A stretch of 64,000 nucleotides of DNA from Ehretia macrophylla (GCA_037974665.1 CM075770.1:5964501-6028500), one strand, 5' to 3'; numbered from the stretch's first letter, positions 22,916 through 36,430 are shown. The notes: generated by a model not told the origin, from the letters alone. Numbers and translations: made by a program.

Positions 22916-24837
22916 CCACGAGTGTGTTTCTGTGCTCTATGAATATGTGAAAAATGTTGACGTGCTTCTTTAAGCAAGAATATTCAATATACTGATTGCT
23001 TATTAACAAAAAGTTAATGTCCATTCATAGCTCAGATAATGTAGATTAATGGATGTGCTTGGATTTGAAGTTTTCAACATCCGAGTCTAATTAATAGTAC
23101 TAATTTTCTTTAATGACGGGCTCATATTAGAGTGTTAAATTTCAGAATACATAACCACAATCAGAGAAAATATAGTCCAGGTTAGACACAATCCTTGTCA
23201 CAAAGGAAATCGATCAATTAAGCAAGCAAAACTATTTGCATTTTCCTTTTTTTTAAATAACATTCTGGCTATCCTTTTTTTTTATTTTTTAGTTTTGGTA
23301 GAATAAAGGCTGGAACCGTGATTTCGAATTCAAAATCTCTAATTATAACATGTCACTACTTCATCGTTAAACCCAACTCTTGAGCATTAGGCTATCGATT
23401 TTGACACATGAGGTATTATAAGTTCATCCACCTCAATTTTTCTATGATACCTTCGTGCTTCCTGCATTTAGGAAGCACAGTATAATTCCTTCACATTTTT
23501 TTTTGTTGTCACATAAAATAAGAATTTTTCGTCCACACAAACACACACACATGTATATATATATGTGTGTATATAATTAATATATATTAAGACGTTTCCT
23601 GGATGCTCATGATCTGTGTGATATGGATTGTTCAGATTAGGAGTGGTTAATATCTTCACCAAACTACGTGACCATATCCATATTAAGTATGATCATTTCA
23701 AACTTCCCCTGTTCAATTGCTTTATCTGGTCTTTGAAGCCCTCCATTTTTTCAATCCTAACAAGAACTTTCATATGCCGCTTTTCATGCTACCTCACAGT
23801 GGTTTCTTGACATTATATATATAGCTAGTTCTTATCATATATATGTGAGTCTTCAAGTTCAAGATCCTTGATATATGGATATAATGTACTTGGTAAGAGA
23901 ACATCCAGTAGCTATAGATCCATTACTACTTATGATTTAAAGAAACAAATTAATTCCCTCTTCACACGCAATTAATTCTCAGATGAGGTTCAAAATTACT
24001 AACCGTGTATATATTACCAAACGAAATAGTACTTTTATATCTCTTTTAGAAAATGAAAATTTGGTCCATGAATTTCTTTTTTTTTTTTTTTTTAATTAGC
24101 CTTTTGGTCTTTCAAATTTTAACTACTCTTTTAAGTATACTAATTAATATTACTGTGAAATCTGGTTTAAATCGAAGCCCAACTAATTAAGTGATGGATT
24201 ACTTCCAATCTTGACATATTAGACATAATATGAACAAATGATGGGCCTATAATTCTACCTTGATCAGCCCAATCAATGGTCTAAGTTTGTCCATATCTTA
24301 ACCTCGAACAAATGATGGGCTTGTATATTACACATAACTATTGTGCTAGAATCATTGTTGAGAGGGTCAGGTTGATCTTTCTTGATCTCCTAGTCCATGG
24401 ATAACCAAAAGTAGACCCTTGATCCTCAACCAAAGATTTGCTCATTCTCCATATTGAAATTGCACCAAAGTTACACCTCAACCAATTCTCCAATCATCTT
24501 CCTTTATCTCTTACTTATTTGCATGTCTTCCACTCCGTTGTACACATTCGTTTATTACCTAATATATAAAGAAATGCTTCTAAACTTAATGTCCCACGTT
24601 GATGTGCAATATCTCACATTAGAAAGAAACATGATAATTAAGTAGTTCATAAATTTGTGCTGTCGGTTTAAATAATAAATTTGATTAATTATTTTGCATC
24701 TATAAATTAATTTAAAGCCCAAACAGTAATCATAAGTTTATGACACTTATTTTATTTATGGACTCGATACATGTACCATGTATAACAGGTATAATCTTTA
24801 GATATCTTTTCATGTTAATTGGGAGTAGCTTAAAAAA

Positions 24838-25064
24838 ATAAAGTAGGAGACATCTTTTTTTCATGTTTTTCATTTATATATTTCTTATGAAACACGGTGC
24901 AAGTGATCATGATACAACTTTAAAAATTCTTATAATTTTTGGTTTTAATAAAAAATAAGACATATCTTTTAATGGTCGAAGTTGCCAAAAAAAAAAATTA
25001 CGTAAAGACATCTTCTTTTCTTTTTTCATGTTTTTCATTTATATACTTGTTATGAAACACGGTG
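24838..25064. repeat. Diverged direct duplication of about 60 bp
   Basis: Two copies, at 24838-24899 and about 25002-25064, share GACATCTT, then TCATGTTTTTCATTTATATA, then TTATGAAACACGGTG. They are separated by about 100 bp. It is a local duplication with no family recognised. Confidence 0.6.
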
Positions 25065-27501
25065 TGTGTGAATGGTGGTGCAACTTAAAATACTTTGATG
25101 TTAAAGTTTGCTAATCAAAAGCCTATTTCGTCTTTACACCATAGCTTTCAGTGTTGGTCTAACTTGTCTGCCTGATTCATCGCTTAACTTCTTATAATGT
25201 TTAATTAATTTTTTGGTCCCTTTGGAATACTCTCAAATCATCAAATTACTTTTCGCTTTGACATAAAAAGTGTTGGCTTGTAGATCAAAAGTTTTGAATT
25301 CAAATCTTTAATTCCTTATACTAAACTGATGACATATATTTGGTGTATCGCCACATTATGGGGTCTATAATCATGAGATCGACCCAATATGATCTTGTCC
25401 AAAATGAATTACTCGTTATGGCCTATTTATAGATTGAGGACTTCTTTTTTCTTTACCCGCTAAAACTCTTTCTTTATTTTACTTTGCTTATTAGCTTACT
25501 CATCTTCTCTTACTTCGAACATCTTCAACTTAGCCGAGTGTTCTTCCTAATCAAGAAGTATGAGTACCTTACCAATCGTTGAAACTCAATCGAGATATGT
25601 AGAACTACATAAACACTTCTACCAGAGCTAAAGGAGACCGAAAGAATAATTATATAATTCAGCTTCTAGTTTCATCAGACATTTCGAAAGACTTGAGCTG
25701 TGTTGACTTACATTGATCATCATTATGGGCCTTCAATTTCATGCACTAAGCAAGAGATTAAATTATCGGTCCACGAGGACAAAATCTTAGCAGAAAGCAT
25801 ATCCTGGGAAAGCTTAGTGGCAAAGTTAAAGACATGAGGCAATCAAGAAAGATTCGTGTTGAAAAAAGTTGGAAATGACAAGACTAACCCTCACTGTTGT
25901 GGAGGTCTTTTGGACATTTGCCTTTATTGCATTAAGCAAAGAATAATCTGCAATTTTCTGAGACTCCCAGTTTGATGAAAATACCTAATTTCGTCAACAA
26001 TTTGATAAGTGAAAAGTCTCCAAGAATTGGGTGGAGTGATCAAAAAACGTTTCATTCCGACTAAAAGTCTCACGTTTGAACTTATACTTTCATAATAAAT
26101 ATTATTTGATCTTTAATTGATTAACCTAGAAAATATATATGTTGGGACGTGTCGCTCGACTAAAAAAATTATAATTTTAGAGTGGATCTAATGTGATTAT
26201 GCACTAGATGAATTTCTCTTCATCTCCAAAAATGAAAATGTTAAGTGGGAATGTATATTTATGTTACTTTTTGTAGAACATTAAGTAATAATACTTTTCT
26301 AAAGAGAAAGTCACATATGCTCTAGATGCGTGTGGCTTGGTTTTGGTCTCTTCTTTTTATTTTTGTTTTCATTACGTTTTATAATTTTCTGGATAGCAAT
26401 CACTTTTCTTATCATCTCGAAATTACTAATTTAACAATAAATAGGAACTATAGTACAAGTTTTCTATACTTTTGATGTAAGTTACACCACATTATATTCC
26501 TCCTCTTTTTTTCTTTTTTTTTCTTTTGTTTCTCTTTGCAAAGTATGTGCTTACATATTGATTTTCGTATATACCTACAACCTAGATCTTGTTCAAAGCC
26601 AATCTCCTTGAGATTTATCCAAATGCGTTTATAAGTCAATCTCGAAAACTATATTGCATAAAGTTCCAAAAGTATGATAATTGAGGTTAAATTAAGCTGA
26701 ATATTTTGTTAATAGAAAAAACTTTAAAATGTTCATATCATTTGAACCACCATGACTGTATGTGAGAGGGGTATGTAGACTCTACAAACATCGAACCCAT
26801 GCACCTCTAGTATAATGTTGGTCGTAAGATCGACCCGTTATTAGGTCACTATTTGAGAGAGAACTATGAACTCCATTAGGTAGCATGTAGCTAGTTTGTT
26901 TTTAATAAGTATAGACATGTTCAAATTATAACATTCCGCTCAATATTGATTACATGGAGGATATATTTGTGTTTAATTTATTATAATTTGAGTTCTTAGT
27001 AATGTCAATATATAGATATTTTAATTTGGACCATGACTGATTAGTTCCAATATATTAACATGCTACTAATTGAATGTGGGTTGCTATTAAAATTGAGAGT
27101 GTGCGTAAAGCTGAAGGAAAATTAGGGGGAAAAAGAAAAAACATGTTATATATGCTTATCTTTTTAGATAGAAACTTAACATATGTCAGGCAACATCTGA
27201 AATCAATTCTTCTGATGGAAAATAAATTTACACATTACTAATCGAAATCAAATTTCATGTCCATCAATACAATTCTATATTTAGGTTATATTAGAGGCAT
27301 AAATAAATAATCACTAGGATATATATGTCATTCTGAAAAAAGTATGTAGGCCACCTTGGAAAACAAAGGAAGTTTACGAAAGCAATTAAAGCACACCACT
27401 TTTTTAGTAGTCTCACTTTGTTTTTGCTTTGTCTACGAGAAGAGCATTAATTAGAGGCTCGATCTTTGTAGACACGGCCAAGAAAAAAAAGAAAAAAAAA
27501 A

Positions 27502-28931
27502 ATGCAATGTTCAAAAGAAACAATTGTTAGGTTGTTCTACAATGTCTCAAGCTCTTTGCAGCTCCTCTTCCTCTTCATCTATGTCACTTCCATTTTACTT
27601 GCCAAGGTCTTCACCTTCCTTGGTGGCAATATATTTTTCCAAAGGTACAACTCTTGCACCCCCTCCCCCTTCCCGGGACTTGGATCCCCTATACAACGCT
27701 ATGAGGAAAATTCAGTTGTGGTCAACTGATGAGATAGAATATTCTGGTATCAAATTTGGGTTATCTTACGTTGCTTCGTATCTGAACCTAGTAATTTCTT
27801 CATTAATTGTAATAGTTCTATACTTGGGATTGGTATTACAGTTATGATAAAATGATTCCCGGGCGAACCTTTCCCTCCCTTATTTTTCAAATTATTTTTA
27901 ACATTGAATCGTACTTGTTATTTTTCAGGAATCAGGATGAGTATGGTTTTGGCGTATTTTCTGACGAAGAAGTGGAAGAAGAAGAAGAAGAAGAAGAAGG
28001 TGAATATTATCGTCATTTCGAGTCCACTCAGGGTGATCATTTTGTCGCCGATACAACTCCTGGAGGCGAAACGTTTACGTTTGTGCCGAGCAGACGAAAC
28101 CTGGAGGATGATCAATTCCAGGAAGCAGAAACTGCTACTCATACACACTTGAATGAAGAGCCTGAAGAAAACTCCGAAACTGAAGAAGAAATGTCCATAT
28201 ATAGCTCACCGGTTTCAGAACCTGAACAGCTGAGTGATGAAGATGTTGTTGAAGAAGTATTTCCAGTTACAGATCATTCTGGTCCTGTTTATGATTCTAC
28301 AAGAAATGATGATCTCCCCACATCAACAATTACCATGGGCAGAACTGATGAAAATGACTCAAATTATGGTATTTTACAATGATTAATTATATTATTTTGT
28401 GTTAAATATCATGTTATGACTGACGGAGTGTCTGGGGCCCACCTTCCTCTCTCACAGATGCACGGTCTGTCAACGTGACTAAAAGTTTTCCCTTAGCTAA
28501 AATATATATGTTGTTTTTGGTGTTTCAGAAAAATGTCATAGCCAAGTCATTAAAGAAGAGAAGGTGGAGGCTAAGATGAAGCGAGATGAAAATTATTTAG
28601 TTTCTGCACCAACCAGGTTAGAGAGCAAAAAGATTCAAGTAGCACGAGAGAAAGATGAGGAACGAATTTTCGGGGATTCTTGCACGAATGGATCCACTTC
28701 TAAGAGCTCTTCGGAATGGAGAAGTTCCATTAATTGTTCGGGGACTGAGGATCCATTTTCATCTTCTTCACGTAGGAGTTGCCCCAACTGGGAATCCTAC
28801 ACAGTCTTCCAAAAATATGATGAAGAAATGTTGTTCCTAGATAGAATTAGTGCACAAAAGCTAAGTGAAACAGGTACTATTCTTAGTTCATTTTACCTTT
28901 TATTCTCTTTTACTAAGCTTTTATCACTACA

Positions 28932-28975
<44 letters not shown>

Positions 28976-31740
28976 GATAGTCGATTTTTTTTTCTTGGCA
29001 GTTCATAAAACCGCTGCCTATGCTATTCGTGACTCCAACGTAGGGCGCTAGTATAACTTAAGCGGCGATTAAAAAATTACGCGCTATAGCCAAAATAGCC
29101 ATTGGCTTTAAGTTATTTTTTCAGAGAAATGTTATATATCATTTTATTTTCATCATTCATTTATAACTTTTTATGTGGATATCTCTGCATAATAGACAAT
29201 AAATAAATGATAAAAATAAAATAATATATAATAATGCTCGCGTTTTAGCTTCACTTGAACAATCAAATTATTGAAACAAAACATTTTTTTCAGAGTCGCT
29301 AAGGTCAATACAAGCATGTCCAAGGTCAATATCAGAAAGAATAGTTCACAAGATAGCAACAAGACACAAAAAATCTTCAGAGTTTCGACACAATCCATAT
29401 CATGAATTGGAGGCTGCTTATGTCGCACAGATTTGTCTAACATGGGAAGCATTGAATTGGAATTTCAAGTATTTTCAGTGTCTGAGAGATTCGAGACGCC
29501 AAGATGATCCTGGATGCCCTGCTCATGTAGCTCAACAGTTTCAGCAATTCTTGGTTCTTTTGCAGAGATACATTGAGAATGAGCCTTATGAGTATGGTAG
29601 AAGACCAGAGGTATATGCAAGGATGAGAAGCTTGGCACCGAAATTGCTTCAAGTCCCGGAATATCGAGGTATAGCAAAATCTAATTTCTACATTTACTTG
29701 AATGAAGTCGAATAGGGTAAATTATCATTAACAGGGTCGGACGTACATTTGAGGTAACAGGGCTGTAACTCTCACTGATTTACTTGAATGAAATGAAGTT
29801 GAAATGGGTAAATTACCATTAGCATGGGCGAATGTAATTTGGGATAACAAGGGTTGTAACCCCTACTAACACCAATTTTTTAAAAAAATGTGTAGGTATT
29901 TTTAAGATTTTCTTTGTTTGGAAAATTAATTAGTGTCCTATGAAAGAAAAAAAAAATTGCATATGAGTATCAACTGTGCAGACACATAGCCTTCACTAAA
30001 ACAATATCTTAAACCCACCAAGACTACCAGCTATATATAGAAAGTGAGTGCCAACTTAGTATGAAAATCTTTTTTTTTTCTTTTTGGTTATTTGGCTTAT
30101 AGGTAATTCGTTCATGGGATGAAGCTGTCCCAATAGTAGATTATGCATCACTTTTTCAGATACTAGTAGCTAAAAATGATTGCCAACTTAGTCATTAAGT
30201 AATTGATTTTATGGATTCTTTGCTTTATAAGTAGATAGCATTATAGACCAAAAGAAAGTAGCCAGATAGCATAATGAAGGGCGTAAATTTTTCATAATCA
30301 AACTGTGCGTCAATAATGTTTAAGTGATAATTCAGTTACATTATCTAATTATATTCATTGACCTAAATTATTTTTACTGAAAATAAATTATTAATTTATC
30401 AACATTAATCTCTACGTTACGAAAAAATTTAAATTCGTGGCCAAAGACTCTTTTTATTTGTCAATAAAGACGGGCCCCATTGAGTGTATATTCTGCTACC
30501 TGACTAGCCAAAATCCACTAGAATTATTGTCTATACTTGTGACTTTACTAAAAGCCTGCTTTAGTTAAAGTAGTATCTGCATGAACTTACATGTGTGTCT
30601 TGCTGTTTCATGCTAGATTCTGACGAGGAGAAAAAAGAGGAAGGTTTCTCATCAAGAATAGCTTCAGATTCATTTCTTGTAATAATGGAAGAAGCAATCA
30701 GAACATTCATGAATTTCCTTAAAGCAGACAAGGAAAATCGATGCCAAATATTGGCAGCTTTCTTTAGGAAAAATCGTAGAGGTTCAGCTGATCCAACTCT
30801 TCTCTTCCTGTTAAAGAAAATAAATAAAAAGGTAAGCTTATCACGTCTTAATTTCTCTTAATTGTTTTCAATTATTTTAAATTTGGGAAAAAAAAAAACC
30901 TATGTGTATTTTGTGGTATACTCTGCTAATTATTCCTCCTTTTAGAATAAACAAATAGAGCATTGTTATATATTATTTTTTTATATGTCGTTTAACTCTT
31001 ATTATTTCTCACGAATTGCTTTTATATAGGTCTTTGAGTCGTCACTAAATTGATTACTCATTCTCATCTTGATACTTGCTTGTATTGACAAATGTTTATG
31101 TGCTTTTTTATTGATGAAAATTACTATTCTAAAGTGATCACTCTTATAATGTTATCTGAACTACATGGTTAGCAAATCAAATAAATTTATGTGTTATTAT
31201 ATATCTATATATTAGGATATATATATTGTGAAAATTCTTTATTTTCTTTATAAGAGAAAAAGTTAATTATAAGAATTTATGATAATGGCGGATATTGTCT
31301 GGGGCGAAGGTAAATTATAAAAAAATTTATCCACCTTCCACTAGCGTTGGATTCGAGTTGAGTAATTAAGAAGGCAAGCGCCTCTAAGTCTGTCTGCTCT
31401 ATTGTCATTCCTAATTACGAAAGGGATAAAATGCCTTTTTCTTTAATTTTGAATCTAACCATTTAATTACTCTGAAAATTAAACTATGCAGAAAAAAATG
31501 AGGCTCAAAGATCTTCGACGCTCGAGGAAATGCTTAAGAAAAAGGAAGTTAAAGGAAGTGAACGAGATGGAGATTTTGATGGCCCTAATAGACCTTAAAG
31601 TGGTATCTAGGGTTTTGAGAATGACTGAATTGAATGATGAACAATTGCATTGGTGCGAAGACAAGATGAGCAAAGTGAGAATTTCTGATGGGAAACTACA
31701 CAGAGATTCTTCACCACTTTTCTTTCCTGCACACTGCTGA
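27502..31740 (+). CDS. DUF1666 family protein, function unknown
   Basis: Exons 27502-27644, 27929-28368, 28529-28873, 29294-29668, 30617-30831 and 31492-31740 join through GT-AG introns in consistent phase into 588 residues. Residues 13-40 are strongly hydrophobic ([20 protein letters not shown]) and probably form one membrane segment or signal anchor. A long acidic, low-complexity stretch follows, beginning [13 protein letters not shown]. The conserved DUF1666 part runs from about residue 310 to the end and includes [43 protein letters not shown]-like [19 protein letters not shown] and [20 protein letters not shown], ending with a lysine/arginine-rich segment ([15 protein letters not shown]). 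The biochemical role of the family is not known. It sits in the same order relative to ESP1 and kinesin genes as Arabidopsis At1g73850 (from memory). The start in exon 1 is the first ATG that gives the hydrophobic leader; an internal start is possible. Confidence 0.85.
28925..29113 (+). mobile_element. Possible CACTA-type end in DUF1666 intron 3
   Basis: CACTACAAAAAAAAAA at 28925 resembles the terminus of plant CACTA (En/Spm) elements. It is followed by a TA/GA microsatellite and then a GC-richer block with ACCGCTGCCTATGC and AAGCGGCGATTAAAAAATT text, reminiscent of CACTA subterminal repeats. No opposite end or 3-bp target duplication was found, so only a fragment is claimed. Confidence 0.3.
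29732..30050. repeat. MITE-like relics in DUF1666 intron 4
   Basis: Two successive partly repeated segments (CAGGGTCGGACGTACATTTG near 29732 and GGGCGAATGTAATTTGGGAT near 29826) share adjoining text with each other (TTACTTGAATGAA, GGGTAAATTA). They resemble diverged members of the GGCGGAT-ended family seen elsewhere in the window. The boundaries are uncertain. Confidence 0.3.
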
Positions 31741-32829
31741 TCAGTCCTGACCCACCAAAAAAGATCAATGTGTTGCTTCGATGACTAGATGGTGATTGTG
31801 CATGACTTAAGGTTGATGATCAATACCCTTAGCCACCTTTTTGTGGATAACGTAAAGAAAAGAGAAACGTTAGATACTACTCCATTTTTATCACATATTT
31901 ATCATTTTCTATGTAGATATTAAAAATAGAGAGAAAAAATTAATTGTTATTTTAACATGTCAACTAAATATTTATATAAGAGATAATAAAAGAATGATGA
32001 AAATAGAGTGGTATATTGCAACGCGTGTAAAGAAAAGCAACATGGACACATGTTACATAGGTGCCCACAAATCAAAGAAACTGCATGTGAGGTGACATGG
32101 ATTTGAATGGAGATTTGGAATCCATGAAAGAGAGGAGTGAAGCTGATTTGGGTTTACTGATTTGTTCAACATTGAAAGTGAAAGAGCAAAGACAAAAAAT
32201 AAAGGAACATAAGGATAGGAACAAGGGTAGCTTTATTAGTTCTCTTTATCTTTTTTATATTAGGGTTTATCTGTTTGAAAATTCTAGTTGAATCAAAAAG
32301 GCAAAGCTGCATAACCATGCAGATTGCAGTGGAATAAAAAGGTGGCACATGATACACTCAAAGGCATGAATGCCTACCTTGTCCCACTGGTTTTGTAAAG
32401 GGAAAGGCAAATAAACAAATGAATATACTATGATTTCAGTCCGCAGTTTGGTTTGTGCAGGCTGATTGATTAATTATTATTTGAGTCCGCAGTTTGGTTA
32501 TTCGTGCAATATAGATAATATATTTTGAGGGTATTTTCGATTTTCTTAAAAAAAAAAAATAGGAAGAATAAAATATCTTCTTGTATGACTAATTTATAAT
32601 CGACTCACGTCTCTCTTGAAGCCAAAAAAAGAAAAGTAAACATATGAGTATTACAAGATTCATCTAGCCAGCTAGGTAGCAAAAAGATCGCATAATTTGT
32701 AACAGTAGTCACTTTGCTATAATTGTATTCTGATTATATGTTGTTATATTATTAAATAACTTCCATCTGAATAAATGTACCTACGTCTTATTCTTGTTTC
32801 TTAATATTCGTCAAATTGAGAGAAGATTG
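31741..32829. other. Intergenic DNA, DUF1666 3' flank
   Basis: No gene recognised. The open frames on either strand here (about 32097-32357) have no family signature. Confidence 0.45.
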
Positions 32830-34085
32830 TGTTGTGTGGAGTCCATGCAAGAAGAGTGTGTACACTGTTAAGACGGGATATCATACGCCAAGGGAATTAA
32901 GTCTATTTTAATCGTGAGCTGAATGATAGTGATTGAGTTTCAAGTGCCGAAGGATGTCTGAAATCTTTTATGGTCTCTCAGGGTGCCACCGAAGGTGAGG
33001 TTCTTTATTTGGAAAGCGTGTAAGAATTGCCTCTCGACCCAAGATAATCGGTTTAGAAGGAAATCAGCATCCTCCCCTTTGTGTCCTAGCTATATGCAAT
33101 CTCTGTGAAGAGTCGGTGGAGCATCTGCTTCTTTTCTGTCCGTAGGTGCAAAGGTTTTGGTGTGCTTCTCCCCTGCAGTGTTCCTTTAATCCAGTTGATT
33201 CAGTGAGGTTTAGTGAATGCTTTTTGGACATTACTAGACAGTGTTGCAAGGCAGGATACTGCAAAGAGGAAGCATCTACCAAATTCGTATTGTGTTGTTG
33301 GCAAATATGGAAAGAGAGAAATAAAGTAGCAATTAATGGGATGGAGATTGATGTGCAAAAAGCTATTATCAGAGCCCAATGTTTTATTGCGGAATAGTTC
33401 TGCGAGAAGAATAGAAGGTGGAGTAGAAGTGTCATGAGGGTTCATGATGCACAGAAAGAGATTGTGCAATGGACACCTCCTTCATCAGGGGAGATCAAGG
33501 TTAATGTGGACGCAACATTTAGGAAGGATGGAAGAGCTGCTGGTGCATTTATCGGACGTCATTGGGATGGTGCAGTTCTTTTTGGGCAAACTGCATCTCT
33601 TCATTGTTTCTCGGTTGCGGAAGCTGAAGCCTTTGCAATCCACTGTGCATGTCTCTTTGTGAGACAAATGCAGCATTCTAGCATCATCATTGAAAGCGAT
33701 ACACAGGACGTTCTTAAAGCAATCGTTTGTCCGAAAAATGCCCTTTGTTGAAGACCAGTCACCATTGTGGAGGATATCAAAAAGATTGTTGCAGAGAACC
33801 CGAGATTGCGGTTCTAATGCGTCAGAAGAACGGCTAATAAACCTTGTGATTGGTTGGCAAAGGGTAGGCGTTGAGATGAGCTGTCTGATAATTAGTTTTC
33901 ATGTATCCCCCCACCCCCCCCCCCCCCCCCCTCCCCCCTCTCCCCTCCCCCTTCCCCCCTCCCCACACACACACACACCCACCACACCACACCACATGTG
34001 ATGTACCTTCTTGATCATAATTTGGGTTAACTTACATTAGGTCGTTTTGTTAATGATATTTGTTTTTTAGACCCAAAAAAAAATA
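32830..34085 (+). mobile_element. LINE relic: zf-RVT and RNase H-like tail
   Basis: The fragment encodes decayed pieces of the C-terminus of a plant L1-type LINE polyprotein. First comes a zf-RVT-like stretch (VPPKVRFFIWKACKNCLST near 32991-33048, with a Cys/His pattern following). Then comes an RNase H-like stretch, 33434-33751, with IKVNVDATFRKDGRAAGAF, VAEAEAFAIHCA and IIIESDTQDVLKAI; the catalytic acids D, E and D of the fold are visible. The frame is broken several times between the two parts. It ends near an A-run at 34074-34083. It is 5'-truncated and inactive. An expressed host RNase H-domain gene is unlikely because no intact frame covers both domains. Confidence 0.7.
33906..33990 (+). 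repeat. C-rich low-complexity tract
   Basis: About 55 bp composed almost only of C with scattered T, including one run of about 18 C, followed by an AC microsatellite to about 33990. It lies inside the 3' part of the LINE relic. The complementary strand has many G-runs of four or more. Confidence 0.9.
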
Positions 34086-34417
34086 TATTCGTCGAACTAG
34101 CTCCACGTGTTCAAGCTCTTTCCGGCAAAGGTTTTGGACTATATTTTATCTTAATGCATGAATAAATTAATTATGGATGCATAGTTTGATTGGAAGTGGT
34201 GACTCATTATGTAAGTTGTTATCAATTTAAATTAGAATAACAACCCACTAATAATTATTCATAATGGAGTCAACTATTTTAACGAAGTAACTCGTATGTA
34301 TAATGTAGTAGCTAGAATCTTACTTAGGTATTGAACAATTGGATAGAATGGTTAAGTAGTATTTTATTATGATCAAAAATTTTAAGTTTCAATCCCAATT
34401 TCGATCTCTATTATGAA

Positions 34418-34465
<48 letters not shown>

Positions 34466-35969
34466 CTCTTAGGTCCAGATTTGACTGAAGCCCAATCTGA
34501 GTTCAAATATAATAAACCCATAATTGGCTCTCTTTGTGAGGTTGCTTCCTAAAAAAAGATTGTGCAGCTCCAGATCCATTATTTTAATCGTAGATTTGAC
34601 TAGATGTGTTTTTAGTTGAAAAAATTAAATATTTCCCACTAGTCTACTAATATTTTATTTTCAAAACAATTTAACTCTTACATAGCCTCCGATGATGAAA
34701 AAGAAGATCTTAGTCCGCCTCTATACGTAACAAACTCTTCAATTTGAGGCCTCAACTTTCGTCTTTTGGGTTGCTATTCTAGCAAACATTTATATATTTG
34801 TTGACAATGGACTGACCCATTTAGACTTGCAAAATGCATCAGCCTAAAACTTCATCAGCTCAACAATAGGAAGAACACGACACTGGACAGGTTGGGCAAA
34901 AAGGTTGTCAGCAAACGACCCAGAATGACAGAATTTTTAAGGAAAATACCAAAAAATGATCAAGTTGAACGGTCCGATTTTATATGGTGTATAGATTTAC
35001 ATGCACGTGGATCCCACAACCACTAAGCAAGGCGGCCGGCTTGATTGTTCAAAAGCAAGCCTGGCCCGAGTTGTAAAGCTTTTTTCCTCTTTTTGCTTCT
35101 GGTGCAGAATTCTTGAATTCATCAGTTGCATTTTTTTGTAAATTAAGTTCCTTTGCCTTGTTTATCTTTGATAGATTTATTATGGAATATTCTAATATTA
35201 ACTGGGGTTGTAAATTTTATAAAATTATTGAGGACTAAGGCAATGTTAAAAGCCAAAATTTAATGAGTTAGATGGTCTAAATGATTTTTTAAACTAAAAA
35301 TATCAAGAATTGTTAAGTTTTTTTTTTTTATTCAGTAGGACTGTAATCTTTACTACCATTTCTATACACCCATTACTGGTGGAATCTTCAGATTTGTGAT
35401 TATTCCATTCTTTTATATTTTATTGCATTTTTCTACAATGAAACCATCAAAAATAGAAAAATAAAATAAAAATAAGAATAGGGAAACAAATAATGAACTC
35501 TATTCCTAGAGGCATGATTCAACGATAGTGGGATAAAACCGTTCATGCGAAGTCGCGGTTTTGACACCCTTCATGCTCTTGAATTCCGCTTTTAACTGAT
35601 TTGGTGTATATGTAAAGACGCACCGCTGCACTTGAGAGTTTACCAGTTGGTGGTCAGACTCCACCAATAATCCGGTGATCAGATTCTGTCAGCTGATTCT
35701 CACGGCATTTAAAAAAATTAATAATAATAATGAACTCTATGCAAAGCAAACATAGGGAAAAAGGCAAAGATGGAGATGCTTGACAAGGTCCCAATTTCCA
35801 TTCTTCTCTGTGTCTTTTCTCACTTTGGAGAGGAATCTGTGAGGGTATGCTCCATTTGCTTTTCCCCTACTGATGTAAACAAAGGAAAGAGCCGCTACTC
35901 TTGTTGAGATTAAAACAATCCATTTCGTAAGGTATTTTTTGTCCACGATATTTATTAGAGACTGATTTG

Positions 35970-36430
35970 TATTTTTTTACTATAGTATTTCAAATCTTTT
36001 GTAACACTCTATTTAAAAAATGAAAATATTGTTGTAATAGCATCGTTTGCACCAATTTTTCTAACCATTATATAAATTAAAACTTTTTAAACAGTTAATT
36101 CTTTTTTTTATCATTTTAATTTAATAATTATTCTTGAGATTATTTTTTTGCAAAGGTTTTAAAATTGTAAATTAAAAATTGTTGCAATAGCGAATTTAGA
36201 ATAAGATTGTAAGCAACGGTGTAGCCCAGTGGTGAGTCGTTTTTCGTAGCACTTGAAAGACCAATGTTCAAATCTTATAGGAATGAGGGCAAGTGGAGAT
36301 TGAGGGGTAAGAAAAAAAAAAGAAAGGTTACCATCGAATAAAGTCATTTGTAATTATTTTTAACTTTTTGCAACAGTTTTAAGGGTTACAACATATAAAA
36401 AATATGATACAATTTTTTTTAAGGCAGGGC
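35970..36430. repeat. Dispersed AT-rich repeat, copy 3, interrupted by a SINE
   Basis: The text around TTAATAATTATTCTTGAGATTA matches the copies at 6560-7165 and 20680-20910. After the SINE-like segment the repeat resumes with AAGTCATTTG...TTTTTGCAACAGTTTTA, which matches copy 1 after its own MITE insertion. Confidence 0.45.
36213..36325 (+). mobile_element. tRNA-derived SINE-like element
   Basis: A pol III-type A-box (TAGCCCAGTGG at about 36222-36232) and a B-box-like sequence (TGTTCAAATCT near 36265) are spaced about 40 bp apart. They are followed by a short body and an A-run (36312-36321). It interrupts copy 3 of the dispersed repeat. The family is not identified. Confidence 0.5.

Larger units (their letters stand above)
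22099..27501. other. Intergenic DNA between NAC058 and DUF1666
   Basis: Over 5 kb with no gene recognised. It holds a TC microsatellite at 22873-22909, an AC/AT microsatellite near 23530-23572, T-runs near 24078-24097, and a diverged direct duplication (24838-24899 and about 25002-25064). A possible weak TATA-like element for the NAC gene (ATAAAAAT on the minus strand) lies near 22262-22270. Confidence 0.45.

Noticed and set aside
33434-33751. RNase H-like open frame as a host gene
   Set aside because: It is the tail of a LINE relic: a decayed zf-RVT region precedes it and there is no intact upstream frame or promoter.
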